Below are positions 44,663-53,505 of a stretch of 64,000 nucleotides of DNA, in pieces. The position numbers and the translations under genes were made by a program. Under the pieces are notes generated by a model. That model searched no databases. It saw only the letters and a program-made list of their open reading frames with translations, and was not told the DNA's origin. The first letter of the stretch is position 1. The number at the start of each line of letters is the position of its first letter. The stretch comes from a halophilic archaeon. Lineage in GTDB: Archaea > Halobacteriota > Halobacteria > Halobacteriales > Haladaptataceae. The stretch covers positions 20,856 through 84,855 of the forward strand of contig QNGA01000013.1 in NCBI GenBank assembly GCA_003298465.1, read 5' to 3'.

Positions 44663-45703
44663 TCACGGATGTCGCTGTGTCAATACAAACACTAGTAGCG
44701 CCATCAGCAGGGTCCCAAGTAATGTTTCAACGCTTGCAACTACGCGTGCCCACGATCCAATTGGCTGGATATCGCCATACCCGAGCGACGAGAACGTCAC
44801 GACACTAAAATAGAGGCTTTTGAATACCGCCTGTACCAAGTATGGAACCGGCGCAGCCTCAGGATCTTCAATCTGATATGTAATCGTCCGCTCTCCGGCA
44901 ATTTCACGGATGCCGCCCGTAACAGGATAGATCAATGCACAAATCCCAATAAGCACGAAGGAAGTCCCCAGAACACGCCATGGGCTCGTCCCATACCGCA
45001 TAACTACTCGGGACGACTCGAGATAGAGCGCTCGAAGATACTCGTTGTTAAACCAGGCCATACGGCGCCGGAGATCCATCTCCTTCAAATAGTAACTCCG
45101 AACTCGTCTTGGCATTGCATTTGACTTGAAAAGCCGCTGTAACTCACGATACACCCACGTGGCGGCCGTAAAACTTGCTTGCACTGCGTCAGACGTCTCC
45201 CCCTCACGGACATCTCGCTCGTAGGGAGCGATCGCATCAAATTGGGTTTCTGCATCAACGCGACCATCAGTGATATCCATCCGATAGAGCTTTGCATCCC
45301 GGAAGGAAGCACCACGAAGATCTGCAACCGTGAACGAAGCATCATGGAGGTTCGCCCCATCGAACGAAGCACCCTTCGCGTTGAGATCTCGAAACACCGC
45401 TTGCCGGAGATCAACCCCGCTGAGATCGGCGTGATTAAGTGTCGCATTGGTAAAATCCGCCCCAATCAGGACGCAGTCGGCGAGCCACTCCACGCCGGAG
45501 AAGGGTGCTTGGTCTAACTGCGCACCGTCAAGACGTTCTCCTGCCGTAGGACGATGGCGCTCGTACTCGTCTCGCCCCACTGATCGCTCTGTATGCCAGA
45601 CGCATCGGTCGTCATCCTCTTGAACAGGCCGCCAGCAGCAAACTGGCCCGATATCAGAGACTCCCTCAACGTCATGTACATACCCACACCGATCAGACCC
45701 CAT
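44663..45703 (-). CDS. Pentapeptide-repeat potassium-channel-like protein
   Basis: The protein has 346 residues. Residues 1-60 contain Cys/His-rich sequence (CGYVHDVEG, CCWRP, CVWHTE) with a possible metal site. About 55-150 is a run of A(D/N)L-x-x pentapeptide repeats (GADFTNATLNHADLSGVDL). The C-terminal part has an outer helix (about 245-262), a pore loop with the potassium filter SLGYGD in VVTFSSLGYGDIQP, and a final helix (about 322-342). A two-helix ion channel gated or anchored by the pentapeptide domain is the likely function. Confidence 0.85.
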   Translation of the reverse strand: MGSDRCGYVHDVEGVSDIGPVCCWRPVQEDDDRCVWHTERSVGRDEYERHRPTAGERLDGAQLDQAPFSGVEWLADCVLIGADFTNATLNHADLSGVDLRQAVFRDLNAKGASFDGANLHDASFTVADLRGASFRDAKLYRMDITDGRVDAETQFDAIAPYERDVREGETSDAVQASFTAATWVYRELQRLFKSNAMPRRVRSYYLKEMDLRRRMAWFNNEYLRALYLESSRVVMRYGTSPWRVLGTSFVLIGICALIYPVTGGIREIAGERTITYQIEDPEAAPVPYLVQAVFKSLYFSVVTFSSLGYGDIQPIGSWARVVASVETLLGTLLMALLVFVLTQRHP

Positions 45704-46359
45704 ACTGGATACTCAACCTAATAGTCTGTACCGTTGTTGGTGGGTAGCAGGATAAGCTGCCTTGGTCTCTCTATTCGCTAAATCAAAGATGACCTATCAA
45801 GTTAATTCATAGAGGCAGCGTCTCGTTTCCAGCGAACACTTTTCCACGTTCTCCGTCGACCAAATCCACTGGAAGATATCAGAGCGGGCCCCGTGACAAG
45901 CTAGTGTCACTGAATACGGGAAAACGAAGCAGCCCCACTCGGCGACTCCGTTCGGTATCACGACCAGAATAAGCAGTTTCAAGCGGACTCACGGAGCTGG
46001 TCCCAGTGATTGCAGGCGAGCCGCAACGATTGGAGAGGATTCACAATTCAAAACGATGTCGGGTGCCTAATACCACGCCGGTTCACCAATCGACTGCATC
46101 TGGTAGCTTGCTGGTGTCTGGTGACTCGCATTAGCTGGAGCACAGATGCTATAGTGGAGTGCGACACAGCATCCGTCTGCCTGTCTCTCCCTTCATCTCA
46201 CTGTCGATCTCTCTGATTGCAGTCCCCGCTGACGATTGTGGTCGTCGACGGGACTGTCATCTCATCCACCACCCTTCCGTTTCACCCGTATCTCTGCTGC
46301 AGACAGGCTAGCCCCTACTCGTCGACTGATAGACCGATATATTCGCCTTCAAATCCGAA
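45704..46359. other. Gene-poor stretch with a small SprT fragment (cassette copy J)
   Basis: At about 45875-45920 the plus strand aligns with the SprT stretch at 40862-40902: ATCAGAGCGGGCC followed by AAGCTAGTGTCACTGAATACGG. The stretch after it is unrecognisable. A degenerate resemblance to 21560-21660 is seen at 46040-46150. No gene is supported. Confidence 0.4.
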
Positions 46360-46695
46360 TTATGCAGTTAGTGGTTCATAGACAAAGATGTCTCCTGTAC
46401 TGCGAACCACAATGAGATACTCGTTGATGGTGAATCGGACTTCGACGTGGCTCTGCTTGTCCGTGCTGGCGGTGATGAGTGTTTCGAGTGCGTCTGGATC
46501 AAGGTGATTGTATAGTGGAAGCGTGGTCTGGCCATCGATTGACTCAGTAGCATCGAGCACAGCGTCGACAACTCCGTGGGTCGGCGACTGTGACGCGTTC
46601 ATCGTATACGACTCGGACAACGAATACTGAGTCGGTGTGCTCGGGCCAGAATGATCTGCCTTCCCGTCAAACCACCTTGTCATTCTCGTAGCCAT
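46360..46695 (-). CDS. HalOD1 domain protein
   Basis: The 111-residue protein has one HalOD1 (halobacterial output domain 1) fold in its last 75 residues: VVDAVLDATESIDG, the family signature LPLYNHLDPDALETL, then strands VRFTINEYLIVVRSTGDIFVYE. HalOD1 is an output domain fused to receiver domains in Halobacteria; stand-alone forms may act as signalling modules. ATG 46695 is used; an ATG at 46602 (MNASQSPT) is also reasonable. Two further HalOD1 genes and two DUF7344 genes lie in the same orientation up to 48714. Confidence 0.8.
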   Translation of the reverse strand: MATRMTRWFDGKADHSGPSTPTQYSLSESYTMNASQSPTHGVVDAVLDATESIDGQTTLPLYNHLDPDALETLITASTDKQSHVEVRFTINEYLIVVRSTGDIFVYEPLTA

Positions 46696-46815
46696 TCCAG
46701 GTCTCTTTCGTACACTGTTTTCTCCGCTATCTAGTTGAGTAATGAGACTTTACGTCCGGATTTATACGTCGACAAGTGATCGCGAGAACGAAAACAATGG
46801 ACAGCGGCCAGATGT

Positions 46816-47085
46816 CTACGTAGTAGCGTAGACTTCAACGGTCTGATCGGATTGAATAACAATACGGTAGCCGGCGTATTGAAAACAGACCTGGAGTTCT
46901 GACTGTTCGTAGAGAGCGTTCAATGCGTCGGAATTGATGGCATTGTAGAGTGGCGGTGTCATGGACGTTGGATCGGTCCCTTCAGCGTGTCCGACGGCTG
47001 CCACCACTGTTTCAGCAACTGATTCGGCGGACGTTGATGACTTCTGTTGAAGGGGCGTTGACTGTGATGGCGAGGGGAAACTCAT
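46816..47085 (-). CDS. HalOD1 domain protein
   Basis: The protein has 89 residues from ATG 47085. It follows the HalOD1 pattern VAETVVAAVGHAEG, the signature PPLYNAINSDALNALYEQ, then VCFQYAGYRIVIQSDQTVEVY. An ATG at 47112 would add nine residues. It is about 120 bases from the HalOD1 gene at 46360, in the same direction. No sensor domain is attached. Confidence 0.8.
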   Translation of the reverse strand: MSFPSPSQSTPLQQKSSTSAESVAETVVAAVGHAEGTDPTSMTPPLYNAINSDALNALYEQSELQVCFQYAGYRIVIQSDQTVEVYATT

Positions 47086-47288
47086 ACACAGTTTATCTTC
47101 TGCTCTCACCATAGTATTTGTGAAGAACAATGTTAGCACTTCACAAAACACACAAAGATGTGCTCCGTCACTAACTATTCAGAGGTCAGACCGATGTCCA
47201 GATGCACCGTACGATACCAGTAGAAAGCGACGGAGATGGCTCATCAGTTGTCATTCGTGAGTATAGATAAGCGCCACCGGAAGAGTTG

Positions 47289-47621
47289 CTATTCGTCGTT
47301 GAACTGTGTTGCAATCTCGAGCATGGTATTGATTTGTTGGTGACCATCATATCAGATGGTTTCACTGTGGTCATCATAGTCAAGAATACCGGTAGCAGCC
47401 AATTTTGGTAAGTGGTTATGAACAAGTGCGATCCGAATCTTCTTCGGTGATGGCGTCTCATTGCCAGCAGTGAGCGCTGTTACCAGGTCGTCAACTGACG
47501 CTGTCGGGTCATCTTGTTCCCGGAGATATAAGAGGAGGAGACGGCGCTGTCGGTCGACAAGCAGTTCAAACGTCCGCCCAATAGGGACTGATTGATCACA
47601 GTCAAACCAAGACCCTGTCAT
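47289..47621 (-). CDS. DUF7344 winged-helix protein with an early in-frame stop
   Basis: ATG 47621 starts an 89-codon frame with FELLVDRQRRLLLLYLRE, IRIALVHNHLPKLAATGILDYD, all typical of DUF7344, ending in a TGA at 47352-47354. In the same frame, beyond that stop, the sequence goes on YDGHQQINTMLEIATQFNDE to a TAG at 47289. This looks like the normal C-terminus (Y-x-G-H-x3-x-L-E-x-A). A single nonsense change has therefore removed about 21 residues. The fold core remains, so it may still function. Confidence 0.65.
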
Positions 47622-47957
47622 CTTCTACATAGCGTCCACTGATCTCTTTCATCAAAGGTCTTTTCAATACTATGAATGTAACAACTATAATTTTATTTCT
47701 GGATATATGCTACACAGTAATTGTAGACATCGCTGATCAATCACCCTCTTCTATAATCGGCGCGCCTATGTCGGCGTCGACGATCACCTCCGCTAAGTTC
47801 TATTGGCGCTCTCCTGCAAGTCAAAAAGATGTAGGAGCGTTGCTTGATGCCCGCTATCCACGATACGTAACGTCGTACAGTGCCTCAGTCTGCGGTTCTA
47901 CTTTTGACTGGTGAGTGGCGTTATCTCGATAACACCCCGACTGGTAACTGTCACTTC
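47622..47957. other. Intergenic stretch of about 335 bases
   Basis: An A+T-rich stretch (47665-47720) lies upstream of the DUF7344 gene and may hold its promoter. It contains no gene I can support. The open plus frame at 47672 has no coding character. Confidence 0.4.
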
Positions 47958-48209
47958 TTAGCCAATATACTCGAAGACCACATGGCCACGAGACTGCCGC
48001 GATGTTCGGTGACTTGACGCGAATAGATCTTCGAGGGCATCTGGGTTAATAGCAGTGTAGAGTGGCTTGAGTTCTGCTGGCGTGACGCCTTCCTTGGCTG
48101 CAATCCGACTGACAATCTTCGTGGTGAGCACACGCTCACCATTCCCATTAGAACGCTGTGATGAGGTCCCTGTGCGATCGATGGGTGGTGGGTCATCGGA
48201 GTCTCTCAT
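47958..48209 (-). CDS. HalOD1 domain protein
   Basis: The 83-residue protein from ATG 48209 has the HalOD1 pattern IVSRIAAKEGVTPAE, signature LKPLYTAINPDALEDLF, then HVVFEYIG. It ends sooner than its relatives: the last strand pair is missing, since a stop follows EYIG directly. Just beyond it, in another frame, the sequence reads on toward a usual end (VTVTS-like bases at 47950). It is thus possibly truncated at its C-terminus. Confidence 0.7.
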   Translation of the reverse strand: MRDSDDPPPIDRTGTSSQRSNGNGERVLTTKIVSRIAAKEGVTPAELKPLYTAINPDALEDLFASSHRTSRQSRGHVVFEYIG

Positions 48210-48419
48210 GTGTAGCACGATCTTCAGGTGTACCTGATCCCTTTTTACTGCTCTCAGCCACCTACTCGTTCAGCATGCCGATTCTTGTAGGACTACACGA
48301 TTAAAAACAACGTCTAGCACTTTCTTACAATTCTTGCTGACTATCGGAGAGTTCCAGAAGATGTGCGCAAATGAGAGAGCTGCGAGTTAGTCGAACTGCT
48401 AGCTGGCGGTGTCTAGGAG

Positions 48420-48714
48420 CTACACCACCTCAGGTATTGTATCAGTGGCGACAACGCGGTCGTCTTCCGTCCAGTCAACCCACCCGATCTCTTCCAGTAC
48501 CGGAAGATGCTAGTGGGTCAGCGAAACAACTAGTCGCTGCTGGGTCGAGTGCGGGTCTGAGGGGAATTCGCGACTGAGAGTGACAGCGATATCATCGACC
48601 GTTTGGAGCGACACACTCCGATTGAGGTATTGAAGTGTATATCGTCGCGTAGGATGGCTGACCGCGCGAAATACTGCATCAAGCCCAGCTGCTAGTGTCG
48701 GAGTGGTTTGTCAT
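48420..48714 (-). pseudogene. DUF7344 winged-helix gene, broken
   Basis: ATG 48714 reads TNHSDTSSWA and then changes frame to DAVFRAVSHPTRRYTLQYLN. It continues to LVVSLTH, an in-frame TAG, and HLPVLEEIGWVDWTEDDRVVATD, stopping at 48420. It is a complete DUF7344 layout with one frameshift and one stop. It lies between a HalOD1 gene and the membrane-protein/DUF7344 pair. Confidence 0.65.
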
Positions 48715-48906
48715 ACCGTTCTCAATTGCTGACTCCTTATCGAGAGTAGTCAATTCCGTGATCGTGATCGGATTCCTTTGACAGGAGTGTATTGGTCCTA
48801 GCCTCGCCTCCCCCCAATAATACACTGACGTTGTCTCTTGGCCTTGCTTTAATCTAGCAGCGTAGCCTCGGCGAAATCGAATGACTTGTGACAGTGCGAG
48901 CAGGTT

Positions 48907-49293
48907 TCAGTCATCGTGTCGTCGTTCATCGAACTCGTGGAGATTGGCGCCAATTGGTTCAGACTTGTCCGCAGTCGTCGAGTCGGAGTCATGACGCGTG
49001 ATTGCGTAGAAGACCAGCCCGAGTCCTACCGCTAGTAAGATACTTTCGCCGGCCTGGAGGAGCAGGCGTTGGGCGGCATTCAAGTGGTAATCGGTGCGGA
49101 TTATCAGGCGGTACACTGGACTGATGCTCCCGCCTAGAACGATGAATCCAAAGCCGAGAGTAGAGTACCAATACGATCTGACTCCTGGATTCTGATAGTA
49201 GGCGAGAAAACTCAGTATCACCAACACGCTTCCGCTGATGAACAACAGCGCGTTGGCAATGATGAACGCCCATAGCTCCGGCGATCTAGCCAT
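48907..49293 (-). CDS. Four-helix membrane protein coupled to a DUF7344 gene
   Basis: The 128-residue protein from ATG 49293 has four membrane segments: about 7-27, 37-57, 63-71 (weaker) and 77-97. It has an acidic tail. Its start overlaps the stop of the double-DUF7344 gene (49286) by 8 bases, so translation is coupled. It resembles haloarchaeal DUF7521-type membrane proteins, which commonly sit next to winged-helix genes. A membrane partner for the regulator is inferred. Confidence 0.75.
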   Translation of the reverse strand: MARSPELWAFIIANALLFISGSVLVILSFLAYYQNPGVRSYWYSTLGFGFIVLGGSISPVYRLIIRTDYHLNAAQRLLLQAGESILLAVGLGLVFYAITRHDSDSTTADKSEPIGANLHEFDERRHDD

Positions 49294-50062
49294 AGTACGG
49301 GTCGCTCCAGGACGCTGGCCAGCTAAAGGGATCCTCCGTCCGTTCACTTGCTCGTGTGTACGTGGACAGCAATCCGCCCAAGAAATTATCGAATTTTCCG
49401 ATAAATCGGTTGTCTGGCTGGTGGAACAGCGTCGTTAGCGTTTCCAGTCCAGGGTGCTCGACGTAAGCGACGCGTTCCGTTTCGGAATCGTAGTTGACGA
49501 GATCGTGGTCGTCGAGCTTCGGTAGGTGGTTGTGAGACAGTGACATTACTGTCGCGTCGACCGTCGCTTGATCGACCGTCGCCTTGTCCTGCTCTTGCTG
49601 TACCATCTCCCGGGCAAGTGCTATCTTCGACATTGCTGTTGAGTGCTCTCGAAGGATGGCAAGGAGGCGACGGCGGCGTCCGTCGGACAGTCCAGACAGG
49701 GCTTCGTCCACCTCTTCGTTCCTCAGTTCGAGGAGCCGTTGAAACTGCTGATCGTCGAACGCGACGTGATCGGTCGTAGTAACGGTATTGTCCTCGCTAT
49801 CCCACGCTACGAGGCTGGTATCCGCTAACAGCGGGAGGTGGACGTGGCGGAGCTCAACCCAGGAGTTCTCTGCTGTTTCGGCCGGAACCTCAGCCATCGA
49901 AGTGTCCTGTTGGGTTGCTGCGTGGGCGAGAGCGAGCTCTCGTTCGGTGATCGAAGTCCGATCGAGAAGGGTTGTGAGGATCGATCGACGTTGGCGTGTT
50001 CCCACTGCAGTGAACAGCGAATCATGCACCCTGCTTTCATTCGCCTCGTTTTGTTTCTCCAT
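49286..50062 (-). CDS. Protein with two DUF7344 winged-helix domains
   Basis: The protein has 258 residues. Domain 1 (about 10-100) has AVGTRQRRSILTTLLDRTSI and WVELRHVHLPLLADTSLVAWDS. Domain 2 (about 110-205) has GLSDGRRRRLLAILREHS and MSLSHNHLPKLDDHDLVNYDS. The duplicated fold should present two DNA-binding surfaces in one chain. A helical tail of about 45 residues follows. It is coupled to the membrane protein at 48907. No sensor is attached, so the membrane partner may supply the signal. Confidence 0.85.
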   Translation of the reverse strand: MEKQNEANESRVHDSLFTAVGTRQRRSILTTLLDRTSITERELALAHAATQQDTSMAEVPAETAENSWVELRHVHLPLLADTSLVAWDSEDNTVTTTDHVAFDDQQFQRLLELRNEEVDEALSGLSDGRRRRLLAILREHSTAMSKIALAREMVQQEQDKATVDQATVDATVMSLSHNHLPKLDDHDLVNYDSETERVAYVEHPGLETLTTLFHQPDNRFIGKFDNFLGGLLSTYTRASERTEDPFSWPASWSDPYYG

Positions 50063-50119
50063 CGTCTGTTGTTACTTCTTCAGGAGTATATAGGCGCTCA
50101 GCCTAAACAATGAGCCTGC

Positions 50120-50363
50120 ACGGTAGTGACTGCGGCGGAAACCGGTGCGTCGAAGCTTCTTCCGGCTACTGACCGCTGATCGCTGTCCGCACTGCAGGAC
50201 GGTGGTCACGGAGATGGTCGTCCTGGAGCCATCGACGCTGGTCGCCCAACCGTGTAGGCATGAACTCGCGTTAGAATCGGCGCTGATCGACTCCGGCGAC
50301 CTCTTACCCCAACGCCCCAATGAGTGGCTGATGGAGTTGCTAGCTGAGACTGCCGACGACTGA
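50120..50363 (+). pseudogene. SprT 3' tip and short zinc-ribbon gene without a start (cassette copy K)
   Basis: GACTGCGGCGGAAACC and a TGA at about 50167 match the end of the SprT gene. The zinc-ribbon gene follows: DRCPHCRTVV, PCRHELALESALIDSGD, and the natural end PNEWLMELLAETADD with a TGA at 50361-50363. The codon at the normal start is CTG (in place of TTG/ATG), and the longer open frame begins with an unrelated ATG at 50145. It is the only copy with a complete 3' end. Confidence 0.6.
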
Positions 50364-50692
50364 CGTCCGCTGCCTCTTCCAGTCCTCTTCCTTCTCCTCG
50401 TTTGCTTTCTGCCGGCGTATCGCTCCGTGGTTACATTGCTGGCGGAAACACGATCGCTGGACTGTTGGCACCACGAACGGTGCTGGTGAGAATACTATGT
50501 ATATTGGTATGCTATGTGATGACTTACTGTCGACCTGCTGGACATCCAGAATAGGAAATAATCGATTTCAGTCATTCCTCCTGACAAAGCTTGCACTCTC
50601 ACGACTGCTTACAGCGGTGGTGTGTAATGCTACTCATCGCTGGAGGATGAATGACTCGTTCAAATGCACAGAACTGCTGTTGTTAGCGCAAG
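50364..50692. other. Intergenic stretch without a recognised feature
   Basis: About 330 bases with only chance frames. No palindrome, promoter or gene fragment could be supported. Confidence 0.4.
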
Positions 50693-51502
50693 CTACGTGG
50701 CAGTTACTTGGTCAGCGAGTTCGTCAATATCGTGGAGATTGTCTGGCACTAAGAGCAATCGGAGGCGTGGCCGGCCGAGATCAGTTGGCGTTTTTTCCGT
50801 GTCGATCACACCACGGTTTTCCAATCGTGTCTTGACCCGCGAGAATGTCGCTTTGCTCGCAAGCCCAATATCCTCGCCCCACTTGCTAATCTCATAGAAC
50901 AACTCATTATGCTTGGCAGCAACCAACAACGCAATCGCGACCTCATTAAGGTCATCCTCTTCGCCAGGCACCGTCTCCATCGACTCAAGCATCATCATAA
51001 AATCTGCTTCAACATCATCGCCAAAATTCACCCGCAACGTGTCCGGAATACGTGAGAGCGGTGGTGTACGCACGTTAAATTCGTCTCCGGTCTCCCACTC
51101 ATCGTGATACGAATTCAGGACAGTCTCGGCATATTACGCATTCGATGCCGTCAATCCGCTCAACCCATTCTCAAGCGACACCACCACCATCACCCGCTTA
51201 GAGCTGACAAATAACGACTTCTGTGGAATAGCAGTCTTCGTCCGAATCATCAATTTCTCCGCAGCAATCAAATCCGCAATTTGGCTGGCGAGAATGAAAT
51301 CCTCAACTGCTGCTTTGAAGATGTCTGGTGTGGCGAGTACTTTGAGCGTCGGTAGCCCAGCGTCATCCTCCGATGCTGTCAGTATAAGTGTTTGAAACAC
51401 CTCCAACGTGGGATTTACGACGAGAAGTGTATCAGCGGTGTCGAACAGTGAATGAAGTGTAGTATCGAACTCGGCGGTCGGAATCACATCTTCTGACGGC
51501 AT
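50693..51502 (-). pseudogene. TbsP-like (DUF5821) regulator split by a single in-frame TAA
   Basis: From ATG 51502 the frame reads 122 residues: DTADTLLVVNPTLEVFQ, DFILASQIADLIAAE, KSLFVSSKRVMVVV. It meets TAA at 51134-51136. In exactly the same frame the second half goes on: YAETVLNSYHDEWETGDEFNVRTPP, EVAIALLVAAKHNELFYEISKWGEDIGLASKATFSRVKTRLE in part, to TGA 50693. The total of about 270 codons equals the usual length of TbsP, a haloarchaeal transcriptional regulator with a C-terminal winged helix. One nonsense mutation is the only lesion seen. Each half also opens as a separate reading frame. Confidence 0.75.
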
Positions 51503-52000
51503 ACCTCGCGCGAGGAGACGAGGGCTCTTTGATCTACGTGAACAATTAACTAGAGAAACTAGATAAAATAGAATATACCCTAGATTAACCAAGCCACAGT
51601 AGATATTGAGAGTTATAAAGTCTAGACGACGGTGTTTTCTAGAAGGGTTCAGCGCTCTCTCTTTCACGCGTATAGTGTCGATCATTATTTTATACTACTG
51701 CCCATATGATCGATAGGTTTGCTATCGTGACGGTCGGACGCGACGACCAGAGAGCGCTACAAGAAACTGCAGGATACTCGGGTCTCCTGTTTCATCTCTT
51801 CGCAGTCATTCCCGCTTCGTCCTCAATCTGTGGTAGCACCAAGACCGCGACCACGGTCGAACAGCTTGATACAATCGTCAGTCATGACCTTGTCTCCGTC
51901 TGGTAGCAATGACACTTTGATGACGCGGACTACGAGGCGACGTCCGCCGCTGGACCGCTGCTTCAAATCGTTGGTTCTTCTAGATGCCGTCGCCGTTCTG

Positions 52001-52423
52001 TCACGCCGTCTGCATCTTCTGCATGAATAGCGGGCGCTTGCTAAACTCGCTCTCAGTGACGCGTGCATAATTAATCTGGAATAGCTGGGTGTTATACATG
52101 AAGTTCCCAAAGGTGTCGCTATAGACGTAGGCTCGTAAGTGGCCACTGGGCAAAACTTCGGGGATTTGCTCGCCCAATCTACACTCACCATCTGCTTCTT
52201 TGAGGTAACCATCTTCGAGAGCGTCAGTGAGAGCAGCGTCAAGAGTATCAAATCGGCCATGGTTGTCGGCAATCGTCCCCATATGTTCGCGACGAATCGT
52301 CGGCCGATTCTTCTCGCCCGTATTGTATGCGACAACCCGTGCGATGATAGCTGCGTTCTCACTCAGAGATTCTCCTAATAAGCAGATACCGATAAAGGTC
52401 TCCTCAGAGGTTAGTATTCTATA
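52001..52423 (-). pseudogene. 5'-truncated unidentified gene
   Basis: The frame is open from a TAG at 52424-52426 to the end at 52001 but has no usual start codon before ATG 52282. The upstream part (LSENAAIIARVVAYNTGEKNR) is plainly coding, so the true start has been lost. The rest, GRFDTLDAALTDALEDGYLKE, then SGHLRAYVYSDTFGNFMY, reads as a compact domain with a helix-turn-helix-like front and a beta-rich end. The family is unknown. The breakpoint coincides with the perfect palindrome at 52408-52430. Confidence 0.5.
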
Positions 52424-52430
52424 CTAACCT
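52408..52430. repeat. Perfect inverted repeat, 10-base arms with 3-base loop
   Basis: AGGTTAGTAT (52408-52417) and ATACTAACCT (52421-52430) are exact reverse complements around TCT. The A+T-rich palindrome lies at the 5' edge of the truncated gene at 52001-52423 and contains a TATA-like TATAGAATA on the minus strand. It could be an operator, a promoter element or the scar of a rearrangement. Confidence 0.75.
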
Positions 52431-52830
52431 AGAATACCCACCGTTCCTCGTGAATGCGGGCGCGACAAGGGAAAGCAAGACTTCGGTAAGTTTTCGAGCT
52501 GTAGATGCTGCCGAGTTTTCGGAAGTCACAATCGGAAACCAAAACACAGGCTTTGGGAAGGCCACGTCTGAACGACCATCCTCGGAAATGTTGGAGGCGA
52601 TTCATCTGGTTCGTCGCTGACTGCTATGAGAGATGGATATCCAGAATATGAGCCGCTAACGGCTCGATAAGTTCTGGAAAAACCTACTCCAAAACGGAGT
52701 TGACCCTCATCTCACCACCACTTCCGCCACACTCGATACGCATCTCTCAGCCTACGGCAATTCTGTATCGGAACCTCCGGAAACGACCCGGTCGAGCCTA
52801 TGAAAGGCAACTAACGTATGTCTGTTTGTA
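52431..52830. other. Intergenic stretch without a recognised feature
   Basis: About 400 bases before the RecA-like gene. No frame of coding quality and no repeat larger than chance was seen. A promoter for the gene at 52831 should lie near its end (about 52800). Confidence 0.35.
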
Positions 52831-53505
52831 ATGTTGGGCCAGACTCGACAGCCGGACTTACCAACGCTTGACCCAGGAGTAACGCTCCTCGAAATAGATG
52901 ACCGAACAACTGGGGCTCTGCACTCGCTTGTGCTCGACCACTTGCTCGGCGATGGCGGCGACGCTGTTTGGGTTGACGCACACGGCCATGGCACGACTCA
53001 GCCACTGACTCGCATTGCTCCATCAATGCGAGTGCTCGAACGCATTGCTATCGCGAGTGGGTTCACTCCCTGGCAGCACGTCAGTCTGCTTCAGGATCTG
53101 CCCGACCAACTCTCGGACTCGACAGCACTGGTTGTGCTGCCAGCATTCGACTGGTTCTACCGATCGGACGACTGCTCGGACTGCGAAGGAGAACAGTTGT
53201 TCTCGGCGGCACACTCACTGGTCGCCGATATCGCCGCCAGCGAAGACATCCCGATCGTGCTGACGCGAACAGCCGACGATGAATTCACTGATCCGCTTGC
53301 GGGCCTTGCAGATGAGATTGTTCAGTGTGAGGTGACTGAGTTCGGACCTCGGTTCGCGGGAGAGGACTTCGAAACACTCGTCTATCCCTCGGAGAATGGG
53401 ACGTTCCAGACGACACTGGCGTACTGGCAGCGCGTGCTGACAGCCCGCCATCCAGCACTTGCGTCGACAGCAACCCAGGAGGTGACCGTCCATGGGACGA
53501 ACTAA
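52831..53505 (+). CDS. RecA-superfamily-like protein without a canonical Walker A
   Basis: The 224-residue acidic protein looks like a RecA/RadA core. It has a first strand-loop VTLLEIDDRTTGALHSLVLDHL at the place of Walker A (no G-x4-G-K-S/T is present), then GDAVWVDAHGHG, RGFTPWQH-like SGFTPWQHVSLLQDL, a Walker-B-like strand ALVVLPAFDWFYR, and IPIVLTRTADDEFTD. Haloarchaea carry degenerate RecA-like proteins of this kind whose role is unknown. It is coupled to the gene at 53492 by a 14-base overlap. Confidence 0.6.
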   Translation: MLGQTRQPDLPTLDPGVTLLEIDDRTTGALHSLVLDHLLGDGGDAVWVDAHGHGTTQPLTRIAPSMRVLERIAIASGFTPWQHVSLLQDLPDQLSDSTALVVLPAFDWFYRSDDCSDCEGEQLFSAAHSLVADIAASEDIPIVLTRTADDEFTDPLAGLADEIVQCEVTEFGPRFAGEDFETLVYPSENGTFQTTLAYWQRVLTARHPALASTATQEVTVHGTN

